Made by a program: the position numbers and the translations under genes. The notes beneath the pieces are model-generated. The model was not told the DNA's origin and made no database searches. It saw only the letters and a list, made by a program, of their open reading frames with translations. A DNA stretch of 64,000 nt from the NCBI RefSeq assembly GCF_002101815.1, contig NZ_LQPM01000007.1:248001-312000 (forward strand), in the 5' to 3' direction. Below, in pieces: positions 1 to 9,691 of this stretch (its first letter is position 1; each line of letters opens with the position of its first letter). The stretch is from Mycobacterium paraense (GTDB lineage Bacteria; Actinomycetota; Actinomycetes; Mycobacteriales; Mycobacteriaceae).

Positions 1-532
1 CGACATCATGCTGCCCGACGTGGACGGGCTGCGGATCCTGCAGCGCATCCGCGAATCCGACGCCTACACCCCCACGCTGTTCCTCACCGCGCGCGACTCG
101 GTCATGGACCGCGTCACCGGGCTCACCGCAGGCGCGGACGACTACATGACCAAGCCGTTCAGCCTCGAGGAACTCGTCGCGCGACTGCGGGGGCTGTTGC
201 GCCGCTCCACCCAGCAGACCCCGCCGGCGGCCGAATCCCTGAAGATCGGGGACCTGCACGTCGACACCGCCAGCCGCGAGGTCAGCCGCGGCGGCACACC
301 GATCTCGCTGTCGTCCACCGAGTTCGAATTGCTGCGCTTTCTGATGCGCAATCCCCGCCGCGCGCTGAGCCGCACCGAAATCCTGGACCGCGTCTGGAAT
401 TACGACTTCGCCGGCCGCACCAGCATCGTGGACTTGTACATCTCGTATCTGAGGAAGAAGATCGACTCCGGCCGCGAGCCGATGATCCACACCGTCCGTG
501 GCGTGGGATACATGCTGCGACCGCCGGAATGA
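1..532 (+). CDS. trcR: TrcR response regulator, 5' truncated by window edge
   Basis: OmpR/PhoB-family response regulator, lacking its N-terminus because the window starts inside it. The first complete codon (bases 2-4) is an Asp followed by IMLPDVDG, which fits the phosphoacceptor loop. The receiver domain continues through the TARD and KPF motifs, and a winged-helix DNA-binding domain follows, with EFELLRFL and a terminal RGVGYML. It would be phosphorylated by the kinase encoded immediately downstream; the two genes overlap by 4 nt (ATGA). The sequence closely resembles M. tuberculosis TrcR as I remember it. The true start lies outside the window. Confidence 0.88.
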   Translation, partial: DIMLPDVDGLRILQRIRESDAYTPTLFLTARDSVMDRVTGLTAGADDYMTKPFSLEELVARLRGLLRRSTQQTPPAAESLKIGDLHVDTASREVSRGGTPISLSSTEFELLRFLMRNPRRALSRTEILDRVWNYDFAGRTSIVDLYISYLRKKIDSGREPMIHTVRGVGYMLRPPE

Positions 533-2076
533 CCGGCGCGGGACACCACGCGTCCAGGGACCGTCCGCGGTGGCTTCCCCGCTCGCTGCGCCGCCAGTTG
601 CTGTTGGGCGTGTTGGCCGTCGTCAGCGTGGTGCTGGTGACGGTCGGCATCGTCTCGGTGCTGAGCCTGCGCGGCTACGTCACCGCGATGAGCGACGCCG
701 ACGTCGACCAATCCCTTGACGCGCTGACCAATTCGTACACCAGATACCGCAACGGCGAACACCCCGCCACGCAACGGGGCGCCCAGCCGGTCGCGCAGGC
801 GATGCTCGAATTCACCGATCAAACGCCGGGCAACCTCATCGCCGTGCTGCACGACGGCAAGGTGATCGGCTCGGCCGTCTTTTCCGAAGCCGAAGCGCGG
901 CCCGCGCCACCCGACGTCGTCCGCGCCCTGGAAACGCAGTCCTGGCCCGACGCGCCGCCACGAACCGAAAAGCTCGGCAGCCTCGGTTCCTATCGCGTCG
1001 ACAGCCGCGTCAGTGGTTCCGACCTCCTGGTGGTCGGCGTGTCGCTGGCCCGGGCCGACCAGATCATCGTTCGCAAGCAGCTGACCACCACCACGCTTGT
1101 CGCGGTGGCCCTGACGGTCACCGCGGGGCTGACTGTCTGGGTGGTCGGGTCCACCCTGCGCCCGCTGCGCCGGCTCGCCGCGACCGCCGCCGAGGTCGCC
1201 GCCATGCCGCTGACCGACGGCGACCACCGGATCAGTGTCAGGGTGCGGCCACAGGACACCGACCCGGACAACGAAGTCGGGATCGTCGGGCACACGCTGA
1301 ACCGGTTGCTGGACAACGTCGATAGCGCGCTGGCGCATCGCGCCGAGTCCGATATGCGGATGCGCCAGTTCATCACCGACGCCAGCCACGAGTTGCGGAC
1401 GCCGCTCGCGGCGATCCAGGGCTACGCCGAGCTGACGCGCCAGGACAGCTCGGCGCTGCCGCCGACCACCGAATACGCGCTGGCGCGCATCGAATCGGAA
1501 GCGCGGCGGATGGCGGTGCTCGTCGACGAGCTGCTGCTGCTGTCGCGCCTGGGCGAGGGCCAGGATCTGCAGACCCAGGACGTCGACCTGGCGGACCTCG
1601 TCATCAATGCGGTCAACGACGCCGCCGTCGCGGCGCCCACCCACCAGTGGGTCAAAGACCTGCCCGACGAGCCGGTGTGGGTCCGCGGCGACCACGCCCG
1701 GCTACACCAACTGGTCAGCAACCTGCTCAGCAACGCGCGGGTGCACACACCGCCGGGCGTCACGGTCACGACCGGAATCACCTGCCACCGCTTCGGTCCC
1801 GAATCTCCCTATGCGGAACTGACCGTGGCCGACGACGGGCCCGGCATCGACGCGGACCTGATGCCCCGGCTGTTCGAGCGGTTCGCCCGGGCGGACACGT
1901 CCCGGTCCAACGGCTCGGGCATCGGGCTGGGCCTGGCCATCGTGAGTTCGATCGTCAAGGCCCATCACGGCTCGGTGACCGCCGAATCCGCGGATGGCCG
2001 AACGGTTTTCCGGGTGCGGCTGCCGCTGATCGAGGATTCAACGCCGGATGCAGCCGCCCGCCCCAACGGCGTGTGA
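529..2076 (+). CDS. trcS: TrcS sensor histidine kinase
   Basis: Membrane sensor kinase of 515 residues, partner of TrcR. A transmembrane segment at about residues 22-48 is followed by an extracytoplasmic sensor region, a second transmembrane segment near 185-207 and a HAMP-like linker. The HisKA domain has SHELRTPL with the phosphoacceptor at His287. The HATPase domain shows an N box (NLLSNARVH), DDGPGI and GIGLGLAIV. The ATG overlaps the trcR stop by 4 nt, which implies translational coupling. In M. tuberculosis the order trcR-trcS next to kdp is the same. The input signal is not evident. Confidence 0.9.
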   Translation: MTGAGHHASRDRPRWLPRSLRRQLLLGVLAVVSVVLVTVGIVSVLSLRGYVTAMSDADVDQSLDALTNSYTRYRNGEHPATQRGAQPVAQAMLEFTDQTPGNLIAVLHDGKVIGSAVFSEAEARPAPPDVVRALETQSWPDAPPRTEKLGSLGSYRVDSRVSGSDLLVVGVSLARADQIIVRKQLTTTTLVAVALTVTAGLTVWVVGSTLRPLRRLAATAAEVAAMPLTDGDHRISVRVRPQDTDPDNEVGIVGHTLNRLLDNVDSALAHRAESDMRMRQFITDASHELRTPLAAIQGYAELTRQDSSALPPTTEYALARIESEARRMAVLVDELLLLSRLGEGQDLQTQDVDLADLVINAVNDAAVAAPTHQWVKDLPDEPVWVRGDHARLHQLVSNLLSNARVHTPPGVTVTTGITCHRFGPESPYAELTVADDGPGIDADLMPRLFERFARADTSRSNGSGIGLGLAIVSSIVKAHHGSVTAESADGRTVFRVRLPLIEDSTPDAAARPNGV

Positions 2077-2238
2077 TCGCACAGATCGCCAAACGTCGAT
2101 CAATATTCCGTCAAGAGAGGCGGATACGACGTAGGGATTCCGTAACCGCGAGGATTTGGGGGCGGCACCCGCGTAACTTCTCCTCGTACACGCCGGGACC
2201 GGAACAAGGAGCTTCTTATCGACGATCCATCCCCGGGA

Positions 2239-3891
2239 ATGGCCGCCTGGCTGCAAATCGCCGCCATAGCGGTCCTCGTTGTGGCCCTGCACGTGCCGCT
2301 GGGCAACTACATGGCGAGCGTCTACGCCGATACGCGGCATTGGCGCATAGAAAAGCTGTGCTACCGCCTGATCGGGGCGCAACCCGACGACCAGCAGCGC
2401 TGGGTCAAATACGGGACCTCTGTGCTCGCGTTCTCCGCGGTCAGCGTGCTCTTCCTGTACGCGCTGTTGCTGACGCAGACGCGGCTGGCGGAGCCGTGGG
2501 GGCGCAAGGGCATGACACCGGCGTTGGCTTTCAACACTGCAATCTCGTTCGTCACCAACACCAGTTGGCAGAACTACCCCGGCGAAACCACCCTTGGTCA
2601 TGTCGGGCTGCTGACCGGTTTGGGTGTGCAGGCGTTCGCCAGCTGCGCGGTCGGAATGTGTGTCGCTGTCGTCCTGATCCGTGGACTTTCGCAGCAGCGG
2701 CGCGAACAAATCGGCAACTTCTGGGTCGACCTGGTGCGGACCGTGCTGCGGATTCTGATCCCGCTGTCGATCGCTGTCACCGTGTTGTTGATCGCGCTCG
2801 GCGCGACCAACAACATGCATGGCGCACAGAGCATCACGACCATAGCGGGCGGGCATCAGCGCATTCTCGGCGGACCCGTGGCCACGTGGGAATCGATCAA
2901 GCTGATATCCGGTGATGGTGGCGGCGCCTTCAACGTGAACAGCGCGCACCCCTTCGAGAACCCGACGCCGCTCGCCAACGTCGTCGAAATCGTTGCGATG
3001 CTGATCATTCCGGTCGCGCTCATCAGGACCTTCGGAGTGATGGTCGGTGATAAGAAGCAGGGATGGGCTCTCTTTGCCGTGGCCGCAATATTGTTCGCCG
3101 TTGGCACCGGTGCGGTCGCCGCGTCGGAGTTCGCAGCGCATGGCACCGTGATCCAGTCCGCCGGAGCCGCGACCGAAGGAACCGAGGCACGGTTCGGCGT
3201 GCCCGGCAGCGCCATCTTCGGTCAGGCCGCGACGGCCAGCGCTGACGGCGCAGCAAACTCCGCGTATGACAGCTTCGCGGGCGCCGGCGGGGCGGTGCTG
3301 ATGCTCAACATGATGCTTGGCGAAGTCGCGCCCGGCGGTGCGGGCAGTGGGCTCTACGGCCTGGTGATGATGACCCTGCTCGCGGCCTTCCTCGGCGGCC
3401 TGATGATCGGGCGTACGCCGGAATACTTGAAGCAGCAGCTTCATTCCCGCCACATGAAGCTGATTAGCCTCTACATACTGACCCTGCCCGCGGCGGTCCT
3501 GGTCGGCACGGCGGTCGCCGTGGCGCTCCCCGGCGAACGCGCCGCCATGCTCAACACGGGTCCCCACGGGCTTTCCGAGGTGCTGTATGCCTTCACGAGC
3601 GCCGCGGCAAACAACGGCAGCGCCTTCGCCGGATTGTCCGGCAACACCACCTGGTACAACGTCGGGCTTGCCCTCGCGATGGTGGTCGGACGGTTCCTGC
3701 CGATCATCGTCGTGCTCGCGCTCGCCGGCACTTTCGCCGCGCAGCGCGCCGGTGTCATCACCGCGGGAACCCTCCGCACACAAGCGCCGTCGTTCGTATT
3801 CCTCATCGTCGGCGCGACCCTCATCATCGTCGGGTTGGAGTACCTGCCGGCGCTGGCACTCGGCCCAGCGGCCGACGCGCTGCGCAGATGA
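2239..3891 (+). CDS. Orphan, divergent KdpA-like K+ channel subunit
   Basis: A 550-residue polytopic membrane protein of the KdpA family, full length for the family, but without kdpB or kdpC beside it; the complete operon begins about 1 kb downstream. Hallmarks are kept: [44 protein letters not shown] and ANNGSAFAG. The second pore loop reads GDGGG at residues 225-229, where the downstream KdpA has TNGGG, and the fourth pore loop has AANNG instead of NNNNG. The ATG at 2239 is the first plausible start; an AAGGAG at 2206-2211 is rather far upstream. The frame is intact, so it is probably expressed. It may supply an alternative channel subunit to KdpFBC or act alone. Confidence 0.85.
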   Translation: MAAWLQIAAIAVLVVALHVPLGNYMASVYADTRHWRIEKLCYRLIGAQPDDQQRWVKYGTSVLAFSAVSVLFLYALLLTQTRLAEPWGRKGMTPALAFNTAISFVTNTSWQNYPGETTLGHVGLLTGLGVQAFASCAVGMCVAVVLIRGLSQQRREQIGNFWVDLVRTVLRILIPLSIAVTVLLIALGATNNMHGAQSITTIAGGHQRILGGPVATWESIKLISGDGGGAFNVNSAHPFENPTPLANVVEIVAMLIIPVALIRTFGVMVGDKKQGWALFAVAAILFAVGTGAVAASEFAAHGTVIQSAGAATEGTEARFGVPGSAIFGQAATASADGAANSAYDSFAGAGGAVLMLNMMLGEVAPGGAGSGLYGLVMMTLLAAFLGGLMIGRTPEYLKQQLHSRHMKLISLYILTLPAAVLVGTAVAVALPGERAAMLNTGPHGLSEVLYAFTSAAANNGSAFAGLSGNTTWYNVGLALAMVVGRFLPIIVVLALAGTFAAQRAGVITAGTLRTQAPSFVFLIVGATLIIVGLEYLPALALGPAADALRR

Positions 3892-3907
3892 GTCCGCGGC
3901 GGCGCTC

Positions 3908-4477
3908 CTACCGTCTGGCGGCCTCGAGACGGTCATAGGCCTCCCACCAGATCGCCTCGCGCTCAACGACTGAGATCGCCCCGCTCGCCAAGAGATCGTC
4001 GGCGCGGACCAGCATGTCGGCCAGGGCTCGGCACTCGGTGTGGCTGCGCCGCCCACGCGCGTCTGCGGTGTTGGGCAACAGGATGACCAACATCGACCTG
4101 ACGGGCACGCGCAGGGGCCCGGCCCGCAGGAACAGCAGGGCGCCGATGCCCACGTACGCGACGACGAAGACCGCGAGCACCTCGTCGGGCGAGACGCCGG
4201 CGTGGCCCAGCAGCATGATCGCAAGCAACCCGAGCGCAGCGCCGGTTGTCGGCCACCCCCGCCACAGCCGCGCCATCCGACGGTCGGCGGCGGTGCTGCC
4301 GGGCGGGTAGAGGATCAATCGGTCGCGTTGCGCGCCGTATCTACCAACCGTGGCATCGAAGGATCCCCACTGGTGAGGTCCGTCGAGCAGCCGCGACCAC
4401 CACTGCGGTCGCGCCGGGGCGCTCTCGGTCGGCTGGCGGATGCTCGATTCGGCGTGTCGCTGCTCGGCTTTTCGCAT
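3908..4477 (-). CDS. Small membrane protein of unknown function (DUF6611-like)
   Basis: A 189-residue protein from the ATG at 4477; the frame can be extended to a TTG at 4504. A soluble N-terminus contains a WWSRLLDGP...WGSFDATVGRYG stretch. Two hydrophobic segments follow (about residues 87-105 and 112-130), then a charged C-terminus rich in Arg and Glu. It resembles a family conserved in mycobacteria that I know only as a domain of unknown function (DUF6611, from memory). It converges on the orphan kdpA, with 16 bp between the two stops. No function is proposed. Confidence 0.7.
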   Translation of the reverse strand: MRKAEQRHAESSIRQPTESAPARPQWWSRLLDGPHQWGSFDATVGRYGAQRDRLILYPPGSTAADRRMARLWRGWPTTGAALGLLAIMLLGHAGVSPDEVLAVFVVAYVGIGALLFLRAGPLRVPVRSMLVILLPNTADARGRRSHTECRALADMLVRADDLLASGAISVVEREAIWWEAYDRLEAARR

Positions 4478-4550
4478 GGGCTTCGGTTTACGCCCAATTC
4501 GCAACGCCCACTAGCAATCCAAACGACATCTATACGGGCAACGGTCCGAC

Positions 4551-4612
4551 CTTTACGCCGGCCCGGTTGGGGTGCGGGGACGCGCGCTCGGGGGCGTAAA
4601 GAAACCGTAAAG
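4551..4612. promoter_or_regulatory. Candidate KdpE operator region upstream of the kdp operon
   Basis: CGTAAAG occurs at 4595-4601 and again at 4606-4612, an 11-bp spacing (one helical turn) typical of tandem OmpR-family sites. The inverted form CTTTACGCC lies at 4551-4559, facing GGCGTAAAG at 4593-4601. The elements sit 154-215 bp upstream of the first kdp ORF. KdpE, encoded in the same operon, is the obvious candidate ligand; this is inference from position and symmetry. Confidence 0.5.
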
Positions 4613-4765
4613 GCGCACTGCGCCGCCGTTAGGAAAGTGTCAACCAAAGGCCCTTTCGGATGAACGCTGCCTAGTTTCAATCTGGCATTGCCTCCGAGTA
4701 CTGCGCTGCGGCTGACTCGATGGGGCCGATAGGTGTGCGCGGAACTTATGCGGAATGGAGACACG

Positions 4766-4849
4766 ATGGGCGTGTTGATCTACGTCGTGCTGACGATCGC
4801 GGTGTTCGCCGTGCTCGGGCTGACGCAAAAGCTGGTCGAGCGGCTGTGA
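4766..4849 (+). CDS. Predicted 27-residue membrane micro-protein preceding kdpF
   Basis: The ATG at 4766 follows GGAG at 4756-4759. It encodes 27 residues, [20 protein letters not shown] followed by QKLVERL, i.e. one hydrophobic helix with a basic C-terminal tail. Its TGA overlaps the GTG of kdpF (GTGA at 4846-4849), so it would be translationally coupled to the Kdp subunits. I recall similar short peptides ahead of kdpF in other actinobacteria, but have no name for them. It could be an extra small subunit or regulator of the Kdp pump. Confidence 0.6.
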   Translation: MGVLIYVVLTIAVFAVLGLTQKLVERL

Positions 4850-4935
4850 GCTACGAAAACGTCATCGGCTTGGCGCTATCCGTGCTCCTCGCCGTGTATC
4901 TCGCGGCCGCGCTGCTGTTCCCGGAGAGGTTCTAG
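4846..4935 (+). CDS. kdpF: KdpF, small stabilising subunit of the K+ pump
   Basis: A 29-residue single-helix protein starting at GTG 4846 and ending in ...LLFPERF, the typical KdpF C-terminus (M. tuberculosis KdpF ends LLFPEKF). In E. coli KdpF is a lipid-like stabiliser of the KdpFABC complex. It overlaps the preceding micro-ORF by 4 nt, and its TAG shares a base with the kdpA GTG (TAGTG at 4933-4937). Confidence 0.88.
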   Translation: MSYENVIGLALSVLLAVYLAAALLFPERF

Positions 4936-6605
4936 TGAGCACAACAACAGCGGGGATCATTTTCCTCGTCGTCCTCGTCGCGGCACTGGTGGTGGTGCAT
5001 GTGCCGCTGGGCGACTACATGTATCGGGTGTACGCGTCGGAGGAGGACTCCGCCGCCGAGCGGGCGATCTACCGGCTGATCGGTGTCGATTCGCGCTCGG
5101 AGCAGACCTGGGGCGCCTACGCGCGCAGCGTGTTGGCGTTCTCGTCGGTCAGCATCCTGTTCCTGTTCGTGTTCCAGCTGGTGCAGGGCAAATTGCCGCT
5201 GCACCTGCACGATCCGGCCACCCAAATGACCCCCGGACTGGCGTGGAACACCGCCATCAGCTTCGTCACCAACACCAACTGGCAGGCCTACTCCGGCGAG
5301 TCGACGCAGGGCCATCTGGTGCAGATGGCCGGGCTCGCGGTGCAGAACTTCGTCTCGGCCGCCGTCGGGATGGCGGTGGCGATCGCGCTGGTCCGCGGGT
5401 TTGCCCGTAAGCGCACCGGGGATCTGGGCAACTTCTGGGTCGACCTGGTGCGCACGGTGCTGCGCATCCTGCTGCCCCTCTCGATCATCGGCGCGATCCT
5501 GCTCGTCGCCGGCGGCGCAATCCAGAACTTCCACCTGCACGACCAGGTCGCCTCCACCCTCGGCGGCGTCCAGCAGACGATCACCGGCGGTCCGGTGGCC
5601 AGCCAGGAGGCGATCAAGGAGCTCGGCACCAACGGCGGCGGGTTCTACAACGCCAACTCCGCGCACCCGCTCGAGAACCCGACGACGTGGACCAACTGGG
5701 TGGAGATCTTCCTGCTACTGGTGATCAGCTTCTCGCTGCCCCGCACCTTCGGACGCATGGTGGGCAGCACCAAGCAGGGCTACGCGATCGCCTCGGTGAT
5801 GGCGAGCCTGTACGCGATCAGCGTGTCCTTCATGATGTGGTTCCAGCTGCAACACCACGGCACGGTGCCGACCGCCGTCGGCGCCGCCATGGAAGGCGTC
5901 GAACAGCGGTTCGGCGTCGCCGACTCGGCGGTGTTCGCCGACTCGACGACGCTCACCTCCACCGGTGCCGTCGACTCGTTCCACGACTCCTACACCAGCC
6001 TCGGCGGGATGATCACGATGTTCAACATGCAGCTCGGCGAGGTCGCCCCCGGCGGCACCGGGTCGGGCCTCTACGGCATGCTGATCCTGGCGGTGATCAC
6101 CGTCTTCGTCGCCGGGCTGATGGTCGGGCGCACCCCGGAATACCTCGGGAAGAAGATCAATCCTCGCGAAATCAAGCTCGCCGCAAGCTATTTCCTGGTC
6201 ACCCCGCTGATCGTGCTGACCGGCACCGCCGTCGCGATGGCGCTGCCGGGCGAGCGTGCCGGCATGGCCAACACCGGCCCCCACGGGCTGTCGGAGGTGC
6301 TGTACGCGTTCACCTCCGCCGCCAACAACAACGGCTCCGCGTTCGCCGGGATCAGCGTCAACACCAACTGGTACAACACCGCCCTGGGCCTGGCGATGGT
6401 GTTCGGCCGGTTCCTGCCGATGGTGCTCGTGCTCGCCCTGGCGGGCTCGCTCGCCAAGCAGGGCCACACGCCGGAATCGGCGGGCACGCTGCCGACCCAT
6501 CGGCCGCAATTCGTCGGCATGGTCGCCGGCGTCACGGTGATCCTCGTCGCCCTCACGTTCCTGCCCATGCTCGCGCTGGGGCCCCTCGCCGAAGGAATCC
6601 ACTGA
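4935..6605 (+). CDS. kdpA: KdpA, K+-binding channel subunit
   Basis: A 556-residue polytopic membrane subunit that selects and conducts K+ in the high-affinity KdpFABC ATPase. It has canonical pore loops: [20 protein letters not shown] (Thr232-Asn233-Gly234), [15 protein letters not shown] and NNNGSAFAG. The GTG start overlaps the kdpF stop by one base. Its TGA shares a base with the kdpB ATG (TGATG at 6603-6607), giving tight coupling that fits equimolar synthesis. It is the standard copy; the divergent paralogue lies at 2239-3891. Confidence 0.96.
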   Translation: MSTTTAGIIFLVVLVAALVVVHVPLGDYMYRVYASEEDSAAERAIYRLIGVDSRSEQTWGAYARSVLAFSSVSILFLFVFQLVQGKLPLHLHDPATQMTPGLAWNTAISFVTNTNWQAYSGESTQGHLVQMAGLAVQNFVSAAVGMAVAIALVRGFARKRTGDLGNFWVDLVRTVLRILLPLSIIGAILLVAGGAIQNFHLHDQVASTLGGVQQTITGGPVASQEAIKELGTNGGGFYNANSAHPLENPTTWTNWVEIFLLLVISFSLPRTFGRMVGSTKQGYAIASVMASLYAISVSFMMWFQLQHHGTVPTAVGAAMEGVEQRFGVADSAVFADSTTLTSTGAVDSFHDSYTSLGGMITMFNMQLGEVAPGGTGSGLYGMLILAVITVFVAGLMVGRTPEYLGKKINPREIKLAASYFLVTPLIVLTGTAVAMALPGERAGMANTGPHGLSEVLYAFTSAANNNGSAFAGISVNTNWYNTALGLAMVFGRFLPMVLVLALAGSLAKQGHTPESAGTLPTHRPQFVGMVAGVTVILVALTFLPMLALGPLAEGIH

Positions 6606-8755
6606 TGACCGCAACCACCATCGATCCGGCTGAGCAGACGCAGCCGGCGGACCACACCGGCCCGAAGCGGGTCCAGGGTGGCTTGCTCGACCCGAAGATG
6701 CTGTGGCGCTCGACGCCGGACGCGCTGCGCAAGCTCGACCCGCGCACCCTGTGGCGCAACCCGGTGATGTTCATCGTCGAAATCGGCGCCGCGTGGAGCA
6801 CCTGGTTGGCGATCGTCAACGAGACCTGGTTCGCGTGGCTGATCGTGATATGGCTCTGGCTGACAGTGCTTTTCGCGAACCTCGCCGAGGCCGTGGCGGA
6901 AGGTCGCGGCAAGGCCCAGGCCGAGACTCTGCGCCGGGCGAAATCCCACACCGTGGCCCGGCGGCTGAAAAGGTGGGAACCCGGCGCCCCCGGGGTGGAA
7001 GAGGAAGTGGCGGCGCCGCTGCTGCAGCAGGGCGACATCGTCGTGGTCGAGGCCGGGCAGGTGATACCGGGCGACGGCGACGTGGTGGAAGGCATTGCGT
7101 CGGTGGACGAATCGGCGATCACCGGCGAGTCGGCGCCGGTGATTCGCGAGTCCGGCGGCGACCGTTCGGCGGTCACCGGCGGCACCACCGTGCTGAGCGA
7201 CCGCATCGTCGTGCAGATCACCCAAAAGCCCGGGGAAAGCTTCATCGACCGGATGATCGCGCTCGTCGAGGGCGCCAACCGGCAGAAGACCCCGAACGAG
7301 ATCGCGCTGAACATTCTGCTGGCCGCGCTGACGATCATCTTCATCTTCGCCGTCGCGACCCTGCAGCCGCTGGCGATCTACTCCAAGGCGAACAATCCCG
7401 GTGTGCCGGACACCCAGGCCCTCGACGCCAGCGGCGTCACCGGCATCGTGATGGTGTCGCTGCTGGTGTGCCTGATCCCGACGACGATCGGCGCGCTGCT
7501 CTCGGCGATCGGCATCGCCGGCATGGACCGGCTGGTGCAGCGCAACGTGCTGGCCATGTCGGGGCGCGCGGTGGAAGCCGCCGGCGACGTGAACACGCTG
7601 CTGCTCGACAAGACCGGCACCATCACCCTGGGCAACCGGCAGGCCGCGGCCTTCGTCCCCCTCGACGGGGTCACCAACGAGCAGCTGGCCGACGCGGCCC
7701 AATTGTCCAGCCTGGCAGACGAAACCCCGGAGGGACGTTCGATCGTCGTATACGCCAAGCAGCATTTCGGGCTCCGGGCGCGCACACCGGGCGAGCTCTC
7801 GCAGGCCCAATGGGTGGCCTTCTCGGCTACGACGCGGATGTCGGGCGTCGACCTCGACGGGCACCTGCTGCGCAAGGGCGCGGCCAGCTCGGTCGCGGAA
7901 TGGGTACGCGCACAAGGCGGCAAGGTTCCGCATCAGCTCGGCGAGATCGTCGACGGCATCTCGGCGGGCGGCGGTACCCCGCTCGTCGTCGGCGAATGCC
8001 TGAACGGCGAAGCGGCCGTGCTCGGAGTCATCCACCTCAAGGACGTCGTCAAGCAGGGCATGCGCGAGCGTTTCGACGAGATGCGCAAGATGGGCATCCG
8101 CACGGTGATGATCACCGGTGATAACCCGTTGACCGCCAAGGCGATTGCCGACGAGGCCGGCGTCGACGACTTCCTCGCCGAGGCCACCCCCGAGGACAAG
8201 CTCGCGCTGATCAAGCGCGAGCAGGAGGGCGGCAAGCTGGTCGCGATGACCGGCGACGGCACCAATGACGCGCCGGCCCTCGCCCAGGCCGACGTGGGTG
8301 TGGCGATGAACACCGGCACCTCGGCCGCCAAAGAGGCCGGGAACATGGTCGATCTGGACTCCGACCCGACCAAGCTGATCGAGATCGTCGAGATCGGCAA
8401 GCAGCTGCTGATCACCCGCGGGGCGCTGACCACCTTCTCGATCGCCAACGACATCGCCAAGTACTTCGCGATCATCCCGGCGATGTTCGTCGCCCTGTTC
8501 CCCGGGCTGGACATGATCAATATCATGCGGCTGCACAGCCCGCAGTCGGCGATCCTGTCCGCGGTCATCTTCAACGCCATCATCATCGTCATGCTGATCC
8601 CGTTGTCGCTGCGCGGCGTGCGCTACACGCCGAGCAGCGCGTCAAAGCTGTTGAGCCGCAACCTGTATGTCTACGGGCTCGGCGGCATCGTCGCCCCGTT
8701 CATCGGGATCAAGGCAATCGACCTCCTCATCCAATTCGTCCCCGGGATGTCCTGA
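6605..8755 (+). CDS. kdpB: KdpB, P-type ATPase catalytic subunit
   Basis: A 716-residue class IA P-type ATPase that powers K+ uptake through KdpA. An N-terminal cytoplasmic stretch precedes the first helices. The actuator domain carries ITGESAPV, and the phosphorylation motif DKTGT has Asp335 as the phosphoacceptor. [14 protein letters not shown] and [11 protein letters not shown] lie in the P domain, followed by C-terminal transmembrane helices. The length fits the family (about 680-710). The ATG at 6605 overlaps the kdpA stop. The frame stays open far upstream into kdpA; that extension is rejected. Confidence 0.97.
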   Translation: MTATTIDPAEQTQPADHTGPKRVQGGLLDPKMLWRSTPDALRKLDPRTLWRNPVMFIVEIGAAWSTWLAIVNETWFAWLIVIWLWLTVLFANLAEAVAEGRGKAQAETLRRAKSHTVARRLKRWEPGAPGVEEEVAAPLLQQGDIVVVEAGQVIPGDGDVVEGIASVDESAITGESAPVIRESGGDRSAVTGGTTVLSDRIVVQITQKPGESFIDRMIALVEGANRQKTPNEIALNILLAALTIIFIFAVATLQPLAIYSKANNPGVPDTQALDASGVTGIVMVSLLVCLIPTTIGALLSAIGIAGMDRLVQRNVLAMSGRAVEAAGDVNTLLLDKTGTITLGNRQAAAFVPLDGVTNEQLADAAQLSSLADETPEGRSIVVYAKQHFGLRARTPGELSQAQWVAFSATTRMSGVDLDGHLLRKGAASSVAEWVRAQGGKVPHQLGEIVDGISAGGGTPLVVGECLNGEAAVLGVIHLKDVVKQGMRERFDEMRKMGIRTVMITGDNPLTAKAIADEAGVDDFLAEATPEDKLALIKREQEGGKLVAMTGDGTNDAPALAQADVGVAMNTGTSAAKEAGNMVDLDSDPTKLIEIVEIGKQLLITRGALTTFSIANDIAKYFAIIPAMFVALFPGLDMINIMRLHSPQSAILSAVIFNAIIIVMLIPLSLRGVRYTPSSASKLLSRNLYVYGLGGIVAPFIGIKAIDLLIQFVPGMS

Positions 8756-8756
8756 C

Positions 8757-9680
8757 ATGAAGTTCTCCAATTTCGTCCGCATGCACTGGGCGGCCTTGCG
8801 CGCGCTGCTGGTGCTGACGGTGCTCACCGGCCTGGCCTATCCCCTGCTCATCTGGCTCGTCGCGCAGATCCCGGGATTGCACGACAAGGCCGAAGGGTCG
8901 ATCCTCACCGCGAACGGCAAGCCGGTCGGCAGCCGGCTGATCGGCCAGCTGTTCACCGACAAGGACGGCAACGCGCTGCCCAAGTACTTCCAGAGCCGCC
9001 CGTCGGCCGCCGGCACCGGCTACGACCCGCTCTCGTCGAGCGCGAGCAACCTCGGGCCGGAGAGCATCGTCGACACACCCGCCGACCCGTCGCAAATGAC
9101 GGGCGGCAAGTCCGCGTCGGACGCGGGCTTCAAGCCGAGCCTGCTCACCCAGGTCTGCACGCGCAGCTCCGCGATCGGGCAGCTGGAGGGGGTGGACGGG
9201 TCACGCCCGTTCTGCACCGGCGGCGGCGTCGGCGCGGTGCTGTCGGTGATCGGCCCGCGCGACGCCGGCGGAAACGTCGCGCATCCGACCCGGGTGGTCA
9301 GCGTCAACGAGCCGTGCCAGTCGACGCAGGCCCCGTTCCTGTCGATCTACGAGGGGGTGCGGGTCGAGTGCGCCAAGTACGGCGAGGACTACACGATCGG
9401 CCAGATCGTGCCCGTCCGCGGCGCCGCGCCCGAACAGCCGGCCGTGCCGGCCGACGCGGTCACCGCCAGCGGTAGCGGCCTGGACCCGAACATCTCGCCG
9501 GCCTACGCCGACATCCAGGTCGCCAGGGTGGCCAAGGCCCGCCACGTCAGCCCGGAGCAGATCCGGGCGGTCCTCGCGCGCTTCCGCAGCGGCCGCGACC
9601 TCGGCTTCTTCGGTGAGCCGACCGTCAACGTCCTAGAGCTCAACCTGCAACTCGATCGCCAGTATCCGGTCTCGGGCTAG
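8757..9680 (+). CDS. kdpC: KdpC, K+ pump accessory subunit with a large insertion
   Basis: One N-terminal transmembrane helix (about residues 13-36) followed by an extracytoplasmic domain. The N-terminal part (GSRLIGQLF, YFQSRPSAAGTGYDPLSSSASNLGP split over 77-100) and the C-terminal part (SGSGLDPNISPAYADIQVAR, then VNVLELNLQLD) are typical KdpC. The protein has 307 residues where about 190 is usual. The extra 110-120 residues (about 103-228) contain four Cys (134, 153, 187, 205) and could form disulfides outside the membrane. The gene starts 1 nt after the kdpB stop. Confidence 0.93.
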   Translation: MKFSNFVRMHWAALRALLVLTVLTGLAYPLLIWLVAQIPGLHDKAEGSILTANGKPVGSRLIGQLFTDKDGNALPKYFQSRPSAAGTGYDPLSSSASNLGPESIVDTPADPSQMTGGKSASDAGFKPSLLTQVCTRSSAIGQLEGVDGSRPFCTGGGVGAVLSVIGPRDAGGNVAHPTRVVSVNEPCQSTQAPFLSIYEGVRVECAKYGEDYTIGQIVPVRGAAPEQPAVPADAVTASGSGLDPNISPAYADIQVARVAKARHVSPEQIRAVLARFRSGRDLGFFGEPTVNVLELNLQLDRQYPVSG

Positions 9681-9691
9681 CCCCTAGGGGG

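Noticed and set aside
2239..3891. Orphan kdpA as a pseudogene
   Set aside because: The frame is full length with intact transmembrane and signature motifs; substitutions are confined and not accompanied by frameshifts.
5687..6604. Upstream extension of the kdpB frame inside kdpA
   Set aside because: It reads Arg/Gly/Pro-rich nonsense over the canonical kdpA frame; the ATG at 6605 matches the KdpB N-terminus.
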